Shown here one piece after another: positions 44,304 to 53,672 of a stretch of DNA of 64,000 nucleotides; position 1 is the stretch's first letter; every line of letters starts with the position of its first letter. The stretch is from Pirellula staleyi DSM 6068 (lineage in GTDB: Bacteria > Planctomycetota > Planctomycetia > Pirellulales > Pirellulaceae). The notes beneath the pieces are model-generated. The model was given only the letters and a program-made list of their open reading frames with translations. It made no database searches and had not been told where the DNA came from. The stretch is taken from contig NC_013720.1 in the NCBI RefSeq assembly GCF_000025185.1, positions 1,860,001 to 1,924,000 of the forward strand, given 5' to 3'. The position numbers and the translations under genes were made by a program.

Positions 44304-44577
44304 GGCTCAGCGCGACGTTGTGGAATTAGCCCTCTTCTACGATCAACAGTCGCAAGGACTCGGCGATTATTTTTTGCGTAGCTTTCATACTGATGCAGCA
44401 AAGCTCTCTTATGAAGCTGGTTCGCACGCACTTCATTTTGGTCTGCATTACAAGTCGTGCAGTCGCTTTCAGGCGTCGATTTACTATCGCATGCGTGACA
44501 ATGTTGTCGAAGTGGTGGCTGTCCTCGACAGTCGGCGCGATCCTGAGGCCTTACGAAATGTGTTAACGAATCGCTAG
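44281..44577 (+). CDS. ParE/RelE-family toxin
   Basis: A 98-residue toxin of the ParE/RelE superfamily. Typical features: an N-terminal VELRPEAQRDVVELALFYDQQ (strand then helix), GLGDYFLRSFHTD, a central hairpin (FQASIYYRMRDNVVEVVAVLDS) and a late RRDPEAL. The target (gyrase for ParE, ribosome-bound mRNA for RelE) cannot be told from sequence alone; the helix with (E/D)-x-A-x-x-(Y) spacing favours ParE. It overlaps its antitoxin gene by 23 bases. The pair looks intact. Confidence 0.9.
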   Translation: MRVELRPEAQRDVVELALFYDQQSQGLGDYFLRSFHTDAAKLSYEAGSHALHFGLHYKSCSRFQASIYYRMRDNVVEVVAVLDSRRDPEALRNVLTNR

Positions 44578-44630
44578 GTCGCGCCAAAAAGGTTTGACTA
44601 CTTTGCTCCAGATGCAAACACGAAGTGAAT

Positions 44631-45650
44631 CTACTTCGTCACTGCAGGGGCTTTGAGCTTGGTGATCAAAAAGTTGGTCGGGCTTCCGTAGTCGTTCTTG
44701 GGACCACCGGGATACGCGAGCACACCTTCCACACCGGTCGCTTTGAGCTTCTCGGCGAGTTTGAGACCGTAGATGGCCGAGTGGGTGGGGTCGGCTTCCG
44801 AGGTTCCGACGACGGGTGGCTGTTTTTGATTGGGGTAGTCGAGGTAGATCGGCGCATCGTCTTTGGTGACGAGTTCGATCGGCGAATATTCCTTGATCCA
44901 AGGGAGCACTTTCTCGCGGTTCTCGATTAAGAGATCGAATTCCTCGGGACGTGTGCGACCGGGGGCGGCAAAGCCAAACGCATGTCCACCATAGATGGCG
45001 TTGGGCATCCACTCCCGCAGCTCTTTGGGGTCGAGCGACGTTTGAGCGCCAGAGACAGCGGCGCAGGTGAGTCGCGACGACTCGCGGTCAATCGGATCTT
45101 TGCTGCTGGGATTGGCCAGATTATCGTGCAGTGCCAGCCAGAGCGAAGTGCAGGCCCCGGCGGAACCTCCTGTGGCACCAATGCGCGTGGGATCGATGTT
45201 CCAGTCTTTCGCTTTCGAGCGAATGGTTTGCAAAGCGCGAGCGGCGTCGTGCAAAGGAGCCATGACCGGCGGCTCTATCTTTTGCGCCATCGCTTGTTCG
45301 ATGAAGCGATAGTTCACAGCGGCGACAGAAATTCCGTTCTTGCGATACGCTTCAATCACCGAGGTGCCGTAACTCGATTTGTCGCCGCCACGCCATCCAC
45401 CTCCATGAATTAGCAGCACTACAGGAGTCGGCTGATCGGACTCGGCCTTCCAAAAATCAAAGACCTGACGTTCCGATTGATCGCCATACTTATAGTTGGC
45501 TACGGTGGGCTCGGGTCGTTTCGGAGGAGCCTTTGCTTTGGCTTTGGGCTTCGGTGTTTCCGCTGGCGTTTGGGCCGAGAGTGTGGGGGCAACAGTGGTG
45601 CAAAGTGCGAGCGCGACAAGCATCGCGCGCAGCAGAAATCGTAGGCGCAT
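44631..45650 (-). CDS. Exported alpha/beta-hydrolase (BD-FAE/carboxylesterase-like)
   Basis: A 339-residue protein with a signal peptide (MRLRFLLRAMLVALALCTT, cleavage near LSAQ) and a Pro/Lys-rich spacer (PKPKAKAKAPPKRPEP). The hydrolase fold shows LLIHGGGWRGGDKSS (oxyanion hole), GATGGSAGACTSLWL (nucleophile elbow GGSAG with the catalytic Ser), and a later SEADPTHSAIYG with Asp-x-x-His as probable acid and base. It belongs with acetyl/feruloyl-esterase-like enzymes (BD-FAE or esterase/lipase group) that deacylate plant or algal polysaccharides in planctomycetes; the substrate is not shown. Start at the ATG was preferred over a TTG five codons upstream. Confidence 0.88.
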   Translation of the reverse strand: MRLRFLLRAMLVALALCTTVAPTLSAQTPAETPKPKAKAKAPPKRPEPTVANYKYGDQSERQVFDFWKAESDQPTPVVLLIHGGGWRGGDKSSYGTSVIEAYRKNGISVAAVNYRFIEQAMAQKIEPPVMAPLHDAARALQTIRSKAKDWNIDPTRIGATGGSAGACTSLWLALHDNLANPSSKDPIDRESSRLTCAAVSGAQTSLDPKELREWMPNAIYGGHAFGFAAPGRTRPEEFDLLIENREKVLPWIKEYSPIELVTKDDAPIYLDYPNQKQPPVVGTSEADPTHSAIYGLKLAEKLKATGVEGVLAYPGGPKNDYGSPTNFLITKLKAPAVTK

Positions 45651-45790
45651 GACGGAGTATCCCAAGTCGGAGAGTGAGAGCGGCGCTTGAAAGTTGCCTG
45701 ATCTTCGCGCTCGAAATGTGAGCGGTCAAGTCAAATCAGGGGGGCGTCCCTTTTTTATGGGGCGCTAAAAAGATGCTCGAGCCGACGGGA

Positions 45791-47155
45791 TTATTGAAGG
45801 TCCTGCGTCAAGCTGCTCGAAAGGAGGAGGCCATCGATTTCAGCAGCGGCTGTTTGCAGCTCCTGCAGCGACTCGAGATAGGCCAGGTTGGTTTGAACCA
45901 GCGTGCGCTGGGCTGTCAGGAGCGAAAGGAAACTGAACTCCCCTGCCCCGTACCCTGCGCGCGACAAATCGAGCGACTCCGCTGCAGCGGGGAGCAGATC
46001 TTTTTGATAGCGGTCGACCGATTCGCGGGCAGTGCTGTAACGCTCATAGACCCCCGCCAATTGTTGGCTCAATCGCACCTCGAGTTGTTCGAGGGCGTAG
46101 GTCGCGGCTGTGAGTTCGCGCTGCGCAGCGAGAATACCACCCTGATTGCGGTTGTAGATCGGAAGCGGCATCGTCACCTGCACAATGCCGTCGGTTTTGC
46201 CACCGATACCGTTGTCCTGCATCACGACCCCTTGCACATTGAGGTCGCCAATCGGCTCCGCCTCGGCCCGCGCCACGGCCCAGCGAGCACGCTCGATATT
46301 GGCCATCGCTTCCGCCACTTCGGGACTCGTCGATAGCAGGCGTGCTTTGGTTTCTTCGAACGATACAAGCGGAAGGACTTCGTCGGGGCGACCTACGATC
46401 GGACGAGATTCGTCGAGCGGAAGGTTGCAGACAGCGGTGAGCTCGCGCCAAGCAGCAGCGAGTCGATTACGCGCGGCGATCAGCGACAGTTCGGTTTGCT
46501 GCGCTTCGAGTTTGGCTTGCAGGATGTCGACCTTCGCCGCCTCTTTCGCTTCAAAGAGTTGATTGACGGTTTTCAGGGCATCACTCGCCAGTCGCGACAG
46601 ATCATTCGTGCGATTCAGACGCTGCTGAGCGATCAGCACCTCGTAGTACTTCACGCGCACATCGGTCATCACACGCTGCTGCTGTGCGGCGAGTCGCTGC
46701 TGAGCCATCACCCATTCTTGCTGCATCACCGACTGGCTGAGCCGAAGCTTGCCGCCACGAATGATGTCCTGCGTGACCATTAAGCCATGCTGTTCCGCTT
46801 GACCACCACTGCCGAGTTGCGAACCAAGGTAGCCCGCATGAGGATTCGGTTTTAGACCCGCTTGCAGCATCCGTCCACAAGCTGCTTGCACGAGCGCTTC
46901 AGCCCGTGCCACCGAGGGATTGCTGGTGATCGCTTGTTGCTGCAGCAATTCGAGCTCGAGAGGCTCGAGCATCGGCTGGGGGGGAGCGATCGACTCGGGC
47001 TCGATGAAGCGGACAGATGCCGTTCGCGCCCGGAGCTGCGAGGCATGCGGGGTGAACTCGCTCGGCGCTGGTCCCAGCGGTGTTTGTCCCAGCACATCGC
47101 CGCTGGCAATCGCCGCGACGAGCAGTGACCCCGCTATTGAAGTTCGCCAAAGCAT
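45791..47155 (-). CDS. TolC-family outer-membrane efflux protein
   Basis: A 454-residue outer-membrane factor. Signal peptide (GSLLVAAIASGDVLGQ) and two outer-membrane efflux protein (OEP) repeats are seen: LELLQQQAITSNPSVARAEA and VQAACGRMLQAGLKPNPH open the first, and ARLLSTSPEVAEAMANIER opens the second. The PNP-type loops and long heptad helices (QQRLAAQQQRVMTDVRVKYYE) are characteristic of TolC/CzcC-type channels. Gap and length are normal for the CzcC group, which exports metal cations, but no RND pump or fusion protein gene is next to it. It may serve a pump elsewhere. Confidence 0.92.
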   Translation of the reverse strand: MLWRTSIAGSLLVAAIASGDVLGQTPLGPAPSEFTPHASQLRARTASVRFIEPESIAPPQPMLEPLELELLQQQAITSNPSVARAEALVQAACGRMLQAGLKPNPHAGYLGSQLGSGGQAEQHGLMVTQDIIRGGKLRLSQSVMQQEWVMAQQRLAAQQQRVMTDVRVKYYEVLIAQQRLNRTNDLSRLASDALKTVNQLFEAKEAAKVDILQAKLEAQQTELSLIAARNRLAAAWRELTAVCNLPLDESRPIVGRPDEVLPLVSFEETKARLLSTSPEVAEAMANIERARWAVARAEAEPIGDLNVQGVVMQDNGIGGKTDGIVQVTMPLPIYNRNQGGILAAQRELTAATYALEQLEVRLSQQLAGVYERYSTARESVDRYQKDLLPAAAESLDLSRAGYGAGEFSFLSLLTAQRTLVQTNLAYLESLQELQTAAAEIDGLLLSSSLTQDLQ

Positions 47156-47395
47156 CGCGCCACGTTCCGATCGCCGAGGAAGAGAAAGACCGATCGCACC
47201 TTTGCTACGGATTGCATCGGCTGATCTGGTTTTCCTGCTCCATCGGCTCGTAGCGGTTTTGCGCTTTGGCGCAGCTGTTTTTCAAGACTTACGTCGCCAG
47301 TCGACTCTTGGTTGGCAAGCTGTAGTGGTTGTTCTGTATGTGCGGCTCCCCTTGGTGGGGCACCGCCGTCAGGCCTTTCCACCTGGGGCAGCGCA

Positions 47396-49948
47396 CTACC
47401 GGTAGTTCACCACCACCGTCATCACCCCATCGTGCATGGCTCGCACACGAATCCAGTGGGCCTGAAAGCCCTTCGGGAAACTGTAGGCGACCACTTCTCC
47501 ACCGGGCGTAGAAAGCTGCAGCGCCGACTTCCTCGGCTGATCGGCCGGGACCACATCGGGCTTCACTTCGCCACCAATTCGGACAGGGACACGATAGGCA
47601 TGAAATCCGGTGTGATCGAAATCGACGTCGATCTCGATGCTCGCACCTTGGTCGTTATCGGTCCAGAACGACAGCTCGATCTGCTCGTAGCCTGTGGCCA
47701 GAATCGGATCGGAAATGTCCCCTACTTTCACTTGGGTATCGCGCCACAAATAGCCTTGGCCGACCGGGCGTCCCAGTTTCCACAGATCGTCGATCGCCCC
47801 CATCCAGAGCGGCAGTTTTTCACTCGCGAGTTGCAAGTTGGAACTATCGGCATCGGCGGCCAGACTTGCGCCGGCCAGCACCATCAGCCCGCGCCAGGTG
47901 CACATGTCGGTGATCAGTTTGTTGTGACTTGCCACCGGTTTGATATGCGAGAACATCGGCTGGTGATCGTCGGTACGGGGCATCTCATAAATCGTGCCGT
48001 GCAGATTCGCCATGAAGCGTTCCGACACCACTTCGCGTACACCACGTGCCCAGCCTGCGGCAAAAGGCTCGCTATAAATTTTGCTGGACACCGGCAAACG
48101 CCAACGTTTCTTCGCGAAATCGGTGACCACCACCGTCTCGTCAACCATCTCAAAAGGCTGCTCTACCGCTAACGTTTTCTCGAGAAATGCTAGTCGATCT
48201 GCTGGTCCTGCGTTCACTTCGAGCTTGGTGAGATCGTCCGCTAGTTCGACTTCGCGATGCATCAAGGGTCCCGCTTTGCCATCGGCATCCACGACATGCG
48301 CAAATACTTCGAGACTTCGGTTATGACCACCAGGACGGAACGTGGCTGCAAGGTAGTTCTTCGGATTCTCGACTGTCGCGAGTCCATCGAAGAGTTTCTC
48401 TTCCTCAGCCTCCCTAGCGCGCGGCGAATAGCCATGCACGTAGGCGGTGAGTTTCGCAGCTAAGTGCGATTGCACCTTCAGCCACTGCGCTTCGACCGAC
48501 TTATCGAGAATCACACTTTGATAGCCGGGGAGAAGTTCGATGCTGCCGATCGAGTTGTAGCCGTTGTTGCTCGCCACATCGGCTAGCAGTTCGACACGCA
48601 CTGGCGCGTCGCCATGATTCACCAGATGGACCGTGCGATGGTCGTAGCCCCGCACCAGCAGTGGATCGCTCGGCGCTTCGGTCACGTCGTCGTGTTGCCA
48701 AACACCCCCCGCTCCGAACTTGGGTCCCCAGTGAATCAGGTCCTGCGACTTGCCCATCCAAAAATTCGATTGTGCTTGTCCCACAAGCGGATTTTGCATG
48801 AACGACGCATCGTCGGCAGCCAGCACTAGCTGACCATCGAAGGTGCAGAAGTCGGGGATGTAGCGTAGGTGCGAACAAATAGGCTGCAGGCCTACCGGAG
48901 TCGTTTCCTTGAAGCTCAGTGGGAGCATGAAAACGCCCCCATGCATCACGACGAATGCCATGCCAGGAGCTACTTCGCGAATGCGCGGCCATTCGGTAAA
49001 CCAGCCGTGCGATGCATCAAAGCAGTGACTCGCCTTGAGGAGTCGACGGGTGCTCCATTGGCCATCTTCGAGCACCTTGAGAATCACACTCCGTCGATCC
49101 CAGCCGAGCGCCCAGAGCGGAGCATCAGACGCTGGACTCCCCTCGATGCCCCCCGGTCCCGTGATGTCGGTGAACTGCTTACGCTCGATGATCGTCCAGG
49201 TTTTTCCATCCCACTCGGCGAGCACACCCGCTTCGTCTTTATGCTTCGACGGACCACCCGCCTGCAATGTTTTGTACGAACGTTCGCCCGAGGCATGTTC
49301 GCCATTGTTGGATACGACGAGTCGGCCTTGTCCTGTGTAAGCACCTTTGCCGTGCCAACCTGGAACCGGTTTGTCGAACAGTTTTTTGACCGACAGGTCG
49401 TGAACGTTCACTTCATAAAGGGTCCCTTCCATGTCGTAGAAGTAGACCCAGTTGTTGGGATCGGTCAGATGCTCGGCCACGGCAGTCATCCGTCCATCGA
49501 GCTGCTTGAGATCGCAGGCGCGAACCACTCCCTTTTCGTTGATGAAATAGGGGCCGATGATCAGCTGCTGGCTGGCGCGATGAATCATCCGCGAGGCATG
49601 CGTTCCACCGACACTCTCCTCGCGAATCTTCTGCACGAAGTTCTGGTCGATCTCGTAGAGTTTGTCGCGGCTGCCACTTCGCTTGTGAGGTGGGTAGGTG
49701 ATCGCCCAGAGCTTGTCGGCCCACTCAACCACCGCGCCGATGCCACACTCGCCGTGATCTTTGGCGGGGAGCGTTCCCAGCGGCGTGTTGTAGCAGCAAA
49801 GATGGGGATAGATGCCACGAATCTTCAGCGGCTTAAACGTGGCTACAGGGGCATCGCCTGCCAAGGTGTCGTCTATGGTTTTGAGCAGGGCGATGCCGCC
49901 AGCAGCGGCTGCGGAAGCGAGGAGGAAGTTGCGTCGATTCGTAGTCAT
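47396..49948 (-). CDS. Large Tat-exported protein of unknown function
   Basis: An 850-residue protein. The signal NRRNFLLASAAAAGG is of twin-arginine type (Arg-Arg-x-Phe-Leu). GGAG is about 11 bases before the start at 49948. The body is mostly beta: many short strands with Trp and Gly (VEWADKLWAITYPP, VYFYDMEGTLYEVNV, QGRLVVSNNGEH) like a propeller in the first 450 residues, then an HLVNHGDAPVRVELLAD sandwich and a final FHAYRVPVRIGGEVKPD jelly-roll-like part with PKGFQAHWIRVRAMHDG. No catalytic motif was recognised. It may bind or act on a sugar polymer. The neighbouring TspO gene is divergent. Confidence 0.8.
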   Translation of the reverse strand: MTTNRRNFLLASAAAAGGIALLKTIDDTLAGDAPVATFKPLKIRGIYPHLCCYNTPLGTLPAKDHGECGIGAVVEWADKLWAITYPPHKRSGSRDKLYEIDQNFVQKIREESVGGTHASRMIHRASQQLIIGPYFINEKGVVRACDLKQLDGRMTAVAEHLTDPNNWVYFYDMEGTLYEVNVHDLSVKKLFDKPVPGWHGKGAYTGQGRLVVSNNGEHASGERSYKTLQAGGPSKHKDEAGVLAEWDGKTWTIIERKQFTDITGPGGIEGSPASDAPLWALGWDRRSVILKVLEDGQWSTRRLLKASHCFDASHGWFTEWPRIREVAPGMAFVVMHGGVFMLPLSFKETTPVGLQPICSHLRYIPDFCTFDGQLVLAADDASFMQNPLVGQAQSNFWMGKSQDLIHWGPKFGAGGVWQHDDVTEAPSDPLLVRGYDHRTVHLVNHGDAPVRVELLADVASNNGYNSIGSIELLPGYQSVILDKSVEAQWLKVQSHLAAKLTAYVHGYSPRAREAEEEKLFDGLATVENPKNYLAATFRPGGHNRSLEVFAHVVDADGKAGPLMHREVELADDLTKLEVNAGPADRLAFLEKTLAVEQPFEMVDETVVVTDFAKKRWRLPVSSKIYSEPFAAGWARGVREVVSERFMANLHGTIYEMPRTDDHQPMFSHIKPVASHNKLITDMCTWRGLMVLAGASLAADADSSNLQLASEKLPLWMGAIDDLWKLGRPVGQGYLWRDTQVKVGDISDPILATGYEQIELSFWTDNDQGASIEIDVDFDHTGFHAYRVPVRIGGEVKPDVVPADQPRKSALQLSTPGGEVVAYSFPKGFQAHWIRVRAMHDGVMTVVVNYR

Positions 49949-50068
49949 GGAGAGTTGGCTCCTTCGGAGCAGTTGACGATGTTCCAATAATGATCGAGGT
50001 GCCGAGCATGGCTGGTGCGACCAATTGTCGCGCCGCCAGCGGCGCTCAAGCCAGTGGAGCCAACAACA

Positions 50069-50614
50069 ATGAGCGGTTCATCCAGCACAATTACGGCCAC
50101 CGATCCGGGGAGTATCGATCCTCGGATTTCACCCACGCTGTCGTGGCCGCTGAAGCTCCTCGCGCTGATCGGTATTGTAATCGCCGTTTTGGCGGTTGGG
50201 GGTGGTAGTGCTTTAGCCGGGAGTCCCGACGCTTGGTATGCGGCCCTCGTTCGACCGCCACTAGCGCCCCCCAATTGGATTTTTGGGCCCGTTTGGACGC
50301 TGCTCTACATCATGATGGGGATCAGTTTGTGGCTGCTGATGCTGGCACCGGCAGGGCGCCAGCGAACAACCGCTATCGGGCTGTTTCTTCTGCAGCTGCT
50401 ACTCAATTTCGCCTGGACCCCGATTTTCTTTGGGCTCCATCGCACCGATCTGGCAGCCATCGAAATTGTGCTACTGCTGCTGGCCCTGCTCGCCACCATC
50501 GGCGCGGCAGCACGCGTCAGCCGACCAAGTGCGCTGCTGCTGGTTCCCTACGCCGCCTGGGTCAGCTTTGCGACGTACCTCAGTATCGGCTTTTGGTGGC
50601 TCAATCGAAGTTGA
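50069..50614 (+). CDS. tspO: TspO/MBR family membrane protein
   Basis: A 181-residue protein with five transmembrane helices typical of TspO (translocator protein), which binds porphyrins and is linked to tetrapyrrole and stress control. Signatures: LVRPPLAPPNWIFGPVWTLL, LYIMMGISLW, NFAWTPIFFGLH and PYAAWVSFATYLSIGFWW with the final Asn. Start MSGSSSTITATD was chosen for GGAG 9 bases upstream; an earlier GTG is possible. The extra 45 residues before helix 1 are longer than usual. It is divergent from the Tat-exported protein and converges on the transporter gene. Confidence 0.93.
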   Translation: MSGSSSTITATDPGSIDPRISPTLSWPLKLLALIGIVIAVLAVGGGSALAGSPDAWYAALVRPPLAPPNWIFGPVWTLLYIMMGISLWLLMLAPAGRQRTTAIGLFLLQLLLNFAWTPIFFGLHRTDLAAIEIVLLLLALLATIGAAARVSRPSALLLVPYAAWVSFATYLSIGFWWLNRS

Positions 50615-50654
50615 GCTGCATCGAGCAGGCCGGTCCCTTCAAGATCGGCCCGCT

Positions 50655-52472
50655 TTAAACTTTGCCTGCCAGTTTCAGAGCGGCCATGACACCGATGAAC
50701 AGGAAGCAGCAGCCACCCAAAAAGAGTCCGATCCGAATGAAGATGTTCGGCCGAATTTCTTTGGGTAGCAGGATGGTGTTCACAAACATCGTGTGCCAGC
50801 AGCTGAACGCGAAGGCAAAGTTGTAGCCTGTCGACGACAGCTTAAAGACAAAGCCGGGCTTATCGATCAGCCACAGAATGGTGAACCCGAGCGTGCAGTA
50901 GCAGCAGAGGACCGTGAAGTAGACATAGCGGATGTAGCTCGTATCGAGCTCGCGCATCCGGGGACTTGCTGTCCAGATCACATCGACCCAGCGTCGAATG
51001 AAGCCGTCCATCGTCGTGGCGTTGCTGGTGATCATCACCAGGAATCCGCAGAAGAGGGTGAAGCCCCAGAAAGCGCGTCCCAGTTTGGGTCCTGACACCG
51101 TTTTCGAGAGCCCGCTTTCATACGCCAGCACACCAGGCGGAGGATTGGCTACCTGACGCTCCACGCCACCAGCAGTGGCTGCTGCGGTGGTCCAGTCGTC
51201 GCTTCCCGTTCCGCGCGGCAGGAACTCCACCGAGAGGATGCTCGGCAAAGCGACACCGACAAAGCAGGCGAGCATCCAGACGCAGGTTTGATCTCGAACG
51301 ATATGAAGATACCAGCGTCGCCACCGCGGCAGCGATTCCTCGTTCACAATGAACACACTTCCCACGTGCGAAAGGGTGATGCCGTGGCCACCGACGACAC
51401 TCGGAATCGCGCCGACGTGATGCCCCATTCCCCATCCCTGATCGCGCGTGAAGTTGCTGATCGGCGTATTGGTCAGGCCACCGTTGCCGGCAATCGCCGC
51501 CAGACCTGCGATGAACGCAATCAGCGAAAGATCGACCGCCGGGAAGGTTCCCTTCGTTGCGAGCGAGACAAACACATTCTCGACGTTCGACCCGTCTTGT
51601 TTGCCATCCCCATCGACATCTTCAAACTTAATCAGCTTGCCCGCCGCATCTTTCTCCCACGTGTCAGGCTTTCCATCCCCATCGGAGTCGATGGAAACTG
51701 CCAGCGAAGGCTCGACGATATCGAGCCGTCCATCGAGGTCGAAATCTTCGCCCGGATCAAGCACTCCATTGCCGTTGAGATCTTCTGCGCGAATGATCGG
51801 CACGTTACCGATTTTTGTAAACCCGCTGACAATCTCGACCCAGCTCGAGGGACGGGAGTAGAACAAGCTCAGGATCACTAAGAATCCAACGACCACCACG
51901 AGCTTAAAGCTCATGATGAACTTCAGGCTGTTGTAGACCTTGCCACCGAAGATCAGCGGAATCATCGTCCCGCCGTAGAGGCAGCTGCTCACGATTTTGT
52001 GAAACCACCAGTCCGATGCGCTCCCATCGGGGTCGGGTAGTCGGCCGAGCAAGATTGCTTCGAGAGGGACAGCCGCATTGACCGCGAGATAGGGAGCAAT
52101 CGATCCCCAGTCGAGCATCAGGTAGATGACGACCCAAAAATAGGGATGCGGAAAGAGACGGAATTTGCCCGTGAAAATCGGTTCGCCGGTGTAGAGCGTG
52201 TAGCGGCTGATTTCGATGTTATAAAGCACCTGGATCAGAATGCTGAGGGTTGCGACCCACAGTAGCGATCCACCATACTTGGCGGTGACAGCGGGGCCAG
52301 CCAGCCACTCGCCACCTCCGATCGCCGCGGCCCCCATGACGAGGCCCGGCCCGATCATGCTCAAGATGTTTCGCCAGTGAAACTTCGGAGCATCGATCAG
52401 TTCGTTCACGTCCCATTGGGGCATTGCGTGCGAACCGGGCCAAGGCGCACTGGTGGCGGGTTTGTCGCTCAT
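50655..52472 (-). CDS. Nramp-like divalent-cation transporter with inserted calcium-type loops
   Basis: A 605-residue membrane protein of the Nramp/MntH-like (or NRAMP-related) carrier superfamily. Transmembrane features: IGPGLVMGAAAIGGGEWLAG (segment 1, here Gly-Gly-Gly-Glu-Trp in place of the canonical Asp-Pro-Gly-Asn of MntH), QVLYNIEISRYTLYTGEPI, HKIVSSCLYGGTMIPLIFGG and LSLIAFIAGLAAIAGNGGL. The missing DPGN motif means metal transport cannot be assumed. Between two of these comes a soluble insert of about 70 residues (about 233-300) with three D-x-(D/N)-x-(D/N)-G loops: DLNGNGVLDPGEDFDLDG, DSDGDGKPD and DVDGDGKQDG, the pattern of dockerin/EF-hand-like or thrombospondin-type-3 calcium loops. 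Single gene. Confidence 0.82.
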   Translation of the reverse strand: MSDKPATSAPWPGSHAMPQWDVNELIDAPKFHWRNILSMIGPGLVMGAAAIGGGEWLAGPAVTAKYGGSLLWVATLSILIQVLYNIEISRYTLYTGEPIFTGKFRLFPHPYFWVVIYLMLDWGSIAPYLAVNAAVPLEAILLGRLPDPDGSASDWWFHKIVSSCLYGGTMIPLIFGGKVYNSLKFIMSFKLVVVVGFLVILSLFYSRPSSWVEIVSGFTKIGNVPIIRAEDLNGNGVLDPGEDFDLDGRLDIVEPSLAVSIDSDGDGKPDTWEKDAAGKLIKFEDVDGDGKQDGSNVENVFVSLATKGTFPAVDLSLIAFIAGLAAIAGNGGLTNTPISNFTRDQGWGMGHHVGAIPSVVGGHGITLSHVGSVFIVNEESLPRWRRWYLHIVRDQTCVWMLACFVGVALPSILSVEFLPRGTGSDDWTTAAATAGGVERQVANPPPGVLAYESGLSKTVSGPKLGRAFWGFTLFCGFLVMITSNATTMDGFIRRWVDVIWTASPRMRELDTSYIRYVYFTVLCCYCTLGFTILWLIDKPGFVFKLSSTGYNFAFAFSCWHTMFVNTILLPKEIRPNIFIRIGLFLGGCCFLFIGVMAALKLAGKV

Positions 52473-52601
52473 GCTTTGCTCAATCGGTCTCGTCGCAAAG
52501 TGGTGGGAGAGGAAGCAGACGTTGGGGTAGAGAGTATCGACTGCGATCGTGGGTGGGTCAACCTTCTTGGGGAAAAACTACGGGAAACTACAATACTCTC
52601 C

Positions 52602-53666
52602 ATGAACACACGTACCCATCGCGGACTCACGCGGCTCGAGATCATCACGCTCGTCTTCATCGCGGGCGCAGCGTTCTGCATCCTGATGCCCTACCTGGCC
52701 TCCTCGCGCAACAGTTCGCGCCAGGCGCAGTGCGACCGAAAACTGCAGGAGCTTGCGCGGACCACCACGTTCGTAGCTCAGCTGAAAGACGAATTCCCCG
52801 GCTACAGCAACTTGCGCGCGAAGCATGGCAAACTTGGACGTCTGCGCACCGGGTGGGTCTTTCCGCTGTTGCCTTTTATCAGCCGACCGATCGATCCGGT
52901 GACGCTCGAGCCCCCTGGACCCGATGTGCTGGGGCCTCGCGCCGATATCCACCTGAAGTATGGTCCCGCTGGGGAGGATGAAGTGCGCGGCCAAGAGCCC
53001 GATCGATACCTCCCGGAACTTGTCTGCCCGGCTGATCCTCGGCTGGCCAGTTCCAAGCGCCTGGCTCTTCTCACCTATGTCGCCAACTGCGGTCTTCCCG
53101 ACGCGCAAGGGGCTCGAGAAAGCGCTGGAGATCTGCTCCCCGATGGTCCGGAAAGCGGCGTGTTTCTCGACAAGTTTCCGGAGTGGAAAGAGCCGTATCA
53201 ATTGACGATTCCCGAGATCGAAGCAGCCGACGGAAGTGAGTTCACGCTGCTGTTTAGCGAGAATATCGACGCCAGCCTCTGGACCGATGCTACCGAACCG
53301 CAGGTGGGGTTTGTCTGGAGCGTCAACGATGGGCTCGCTGATCCGGTAGCAATGGCTGATGGAGCGCTCGCTGACGGAGCACAGCTGAGCGACGAGCAGA
53401 AAGGTTGGCTCCGAGAGATGCCCAGCGTGCTGCCGATGAATGCCGAGCGTGGTCAGGGAGATCGGAGCAGTTTGAAATATGCTCGTCCTTCGAGCATGCA
53501 TGGCGATGGGGTGATGGTGGTGTATGTCGATGGTCACACACGATGGACTAGCGACAAAATCGATCCACGGATTTTTCAGCACCAAATGACACCGATGGGA
53601 ACCAAAGTTCGCTTCCCCGGAACGGAGGTCCCTATGCCCGAGCCTTGGCGCGAAGTGCGTGAGTAG
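52602..53666 (+). CDS. Prepilin-like protein of the DUF1559 type, divergent leader
   Basis: A 354-residue protein. The leader MNTRTHRG-LTRLEIITLVFIAGA has Gly before Leu instead of Gly-Phe and keeps Glu at +5, followed by a hydrophobic helix (IITLVFIAGAAFCILMPYLA) and SSRNSSRQAQCDRKLQELAR, as in DUF1559 proteins. The body shows PADPRLASSKRLALLTYVANCG and a late GDGVMVVYVDGHTRWTS, which stands where DUF1559 members carry H-x-G-G...DGS. It is therefore a divergent relative. The start ATG at 52602 is best because it opens the prepilin leader; the longer frame upstream overlaps the neighbour's 5' end. Confidence 0.85.
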   Translation: MNTRTHRGLTRLEIITLVFIAGAAFCILMPYLASSRNSSRQAQCDRKLQELARTTTFVAQLKDEFPGYSNLRAKHGKLGRLRTGWVFPLLPFISRPIDPVTLEPPGPDVLGPRADIHLKYGPAGEDEVRGQEPDRYLPELVCPADPRLASSKRLALLTYVANCGLPDAQGARESAGDLLPDGPESGVFLDKFPEWKEPYQLTIPEIEAADGSEFTLLFSENIDASLWTDATEPQVGFVWSVNDGLADPVAMADGALADGAQLSDEQKGWLREMPSVLPMNAERGQGDRSSLKYARPSSMHGDGVMVVYVDGHTRWTSDKIDPRIFQHQMTPMGTKVRFPGTEVPMPEPWREVRE

Positions 53667-53672
53667 CGCTGC

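Noticed and set aside
43730-44617. A 295-residue minus-strand frame
   Set aside because: It overlaps both toxin-antitoxin genes on the other strand and has no family features or ribosome-binding site.
47312-48172. A 286-residue plus-strand frame
   Set aside because: It is antisense to the large Tat-exported protein gene, which has clear codon bias, signal peptide and ribosome-binding site.
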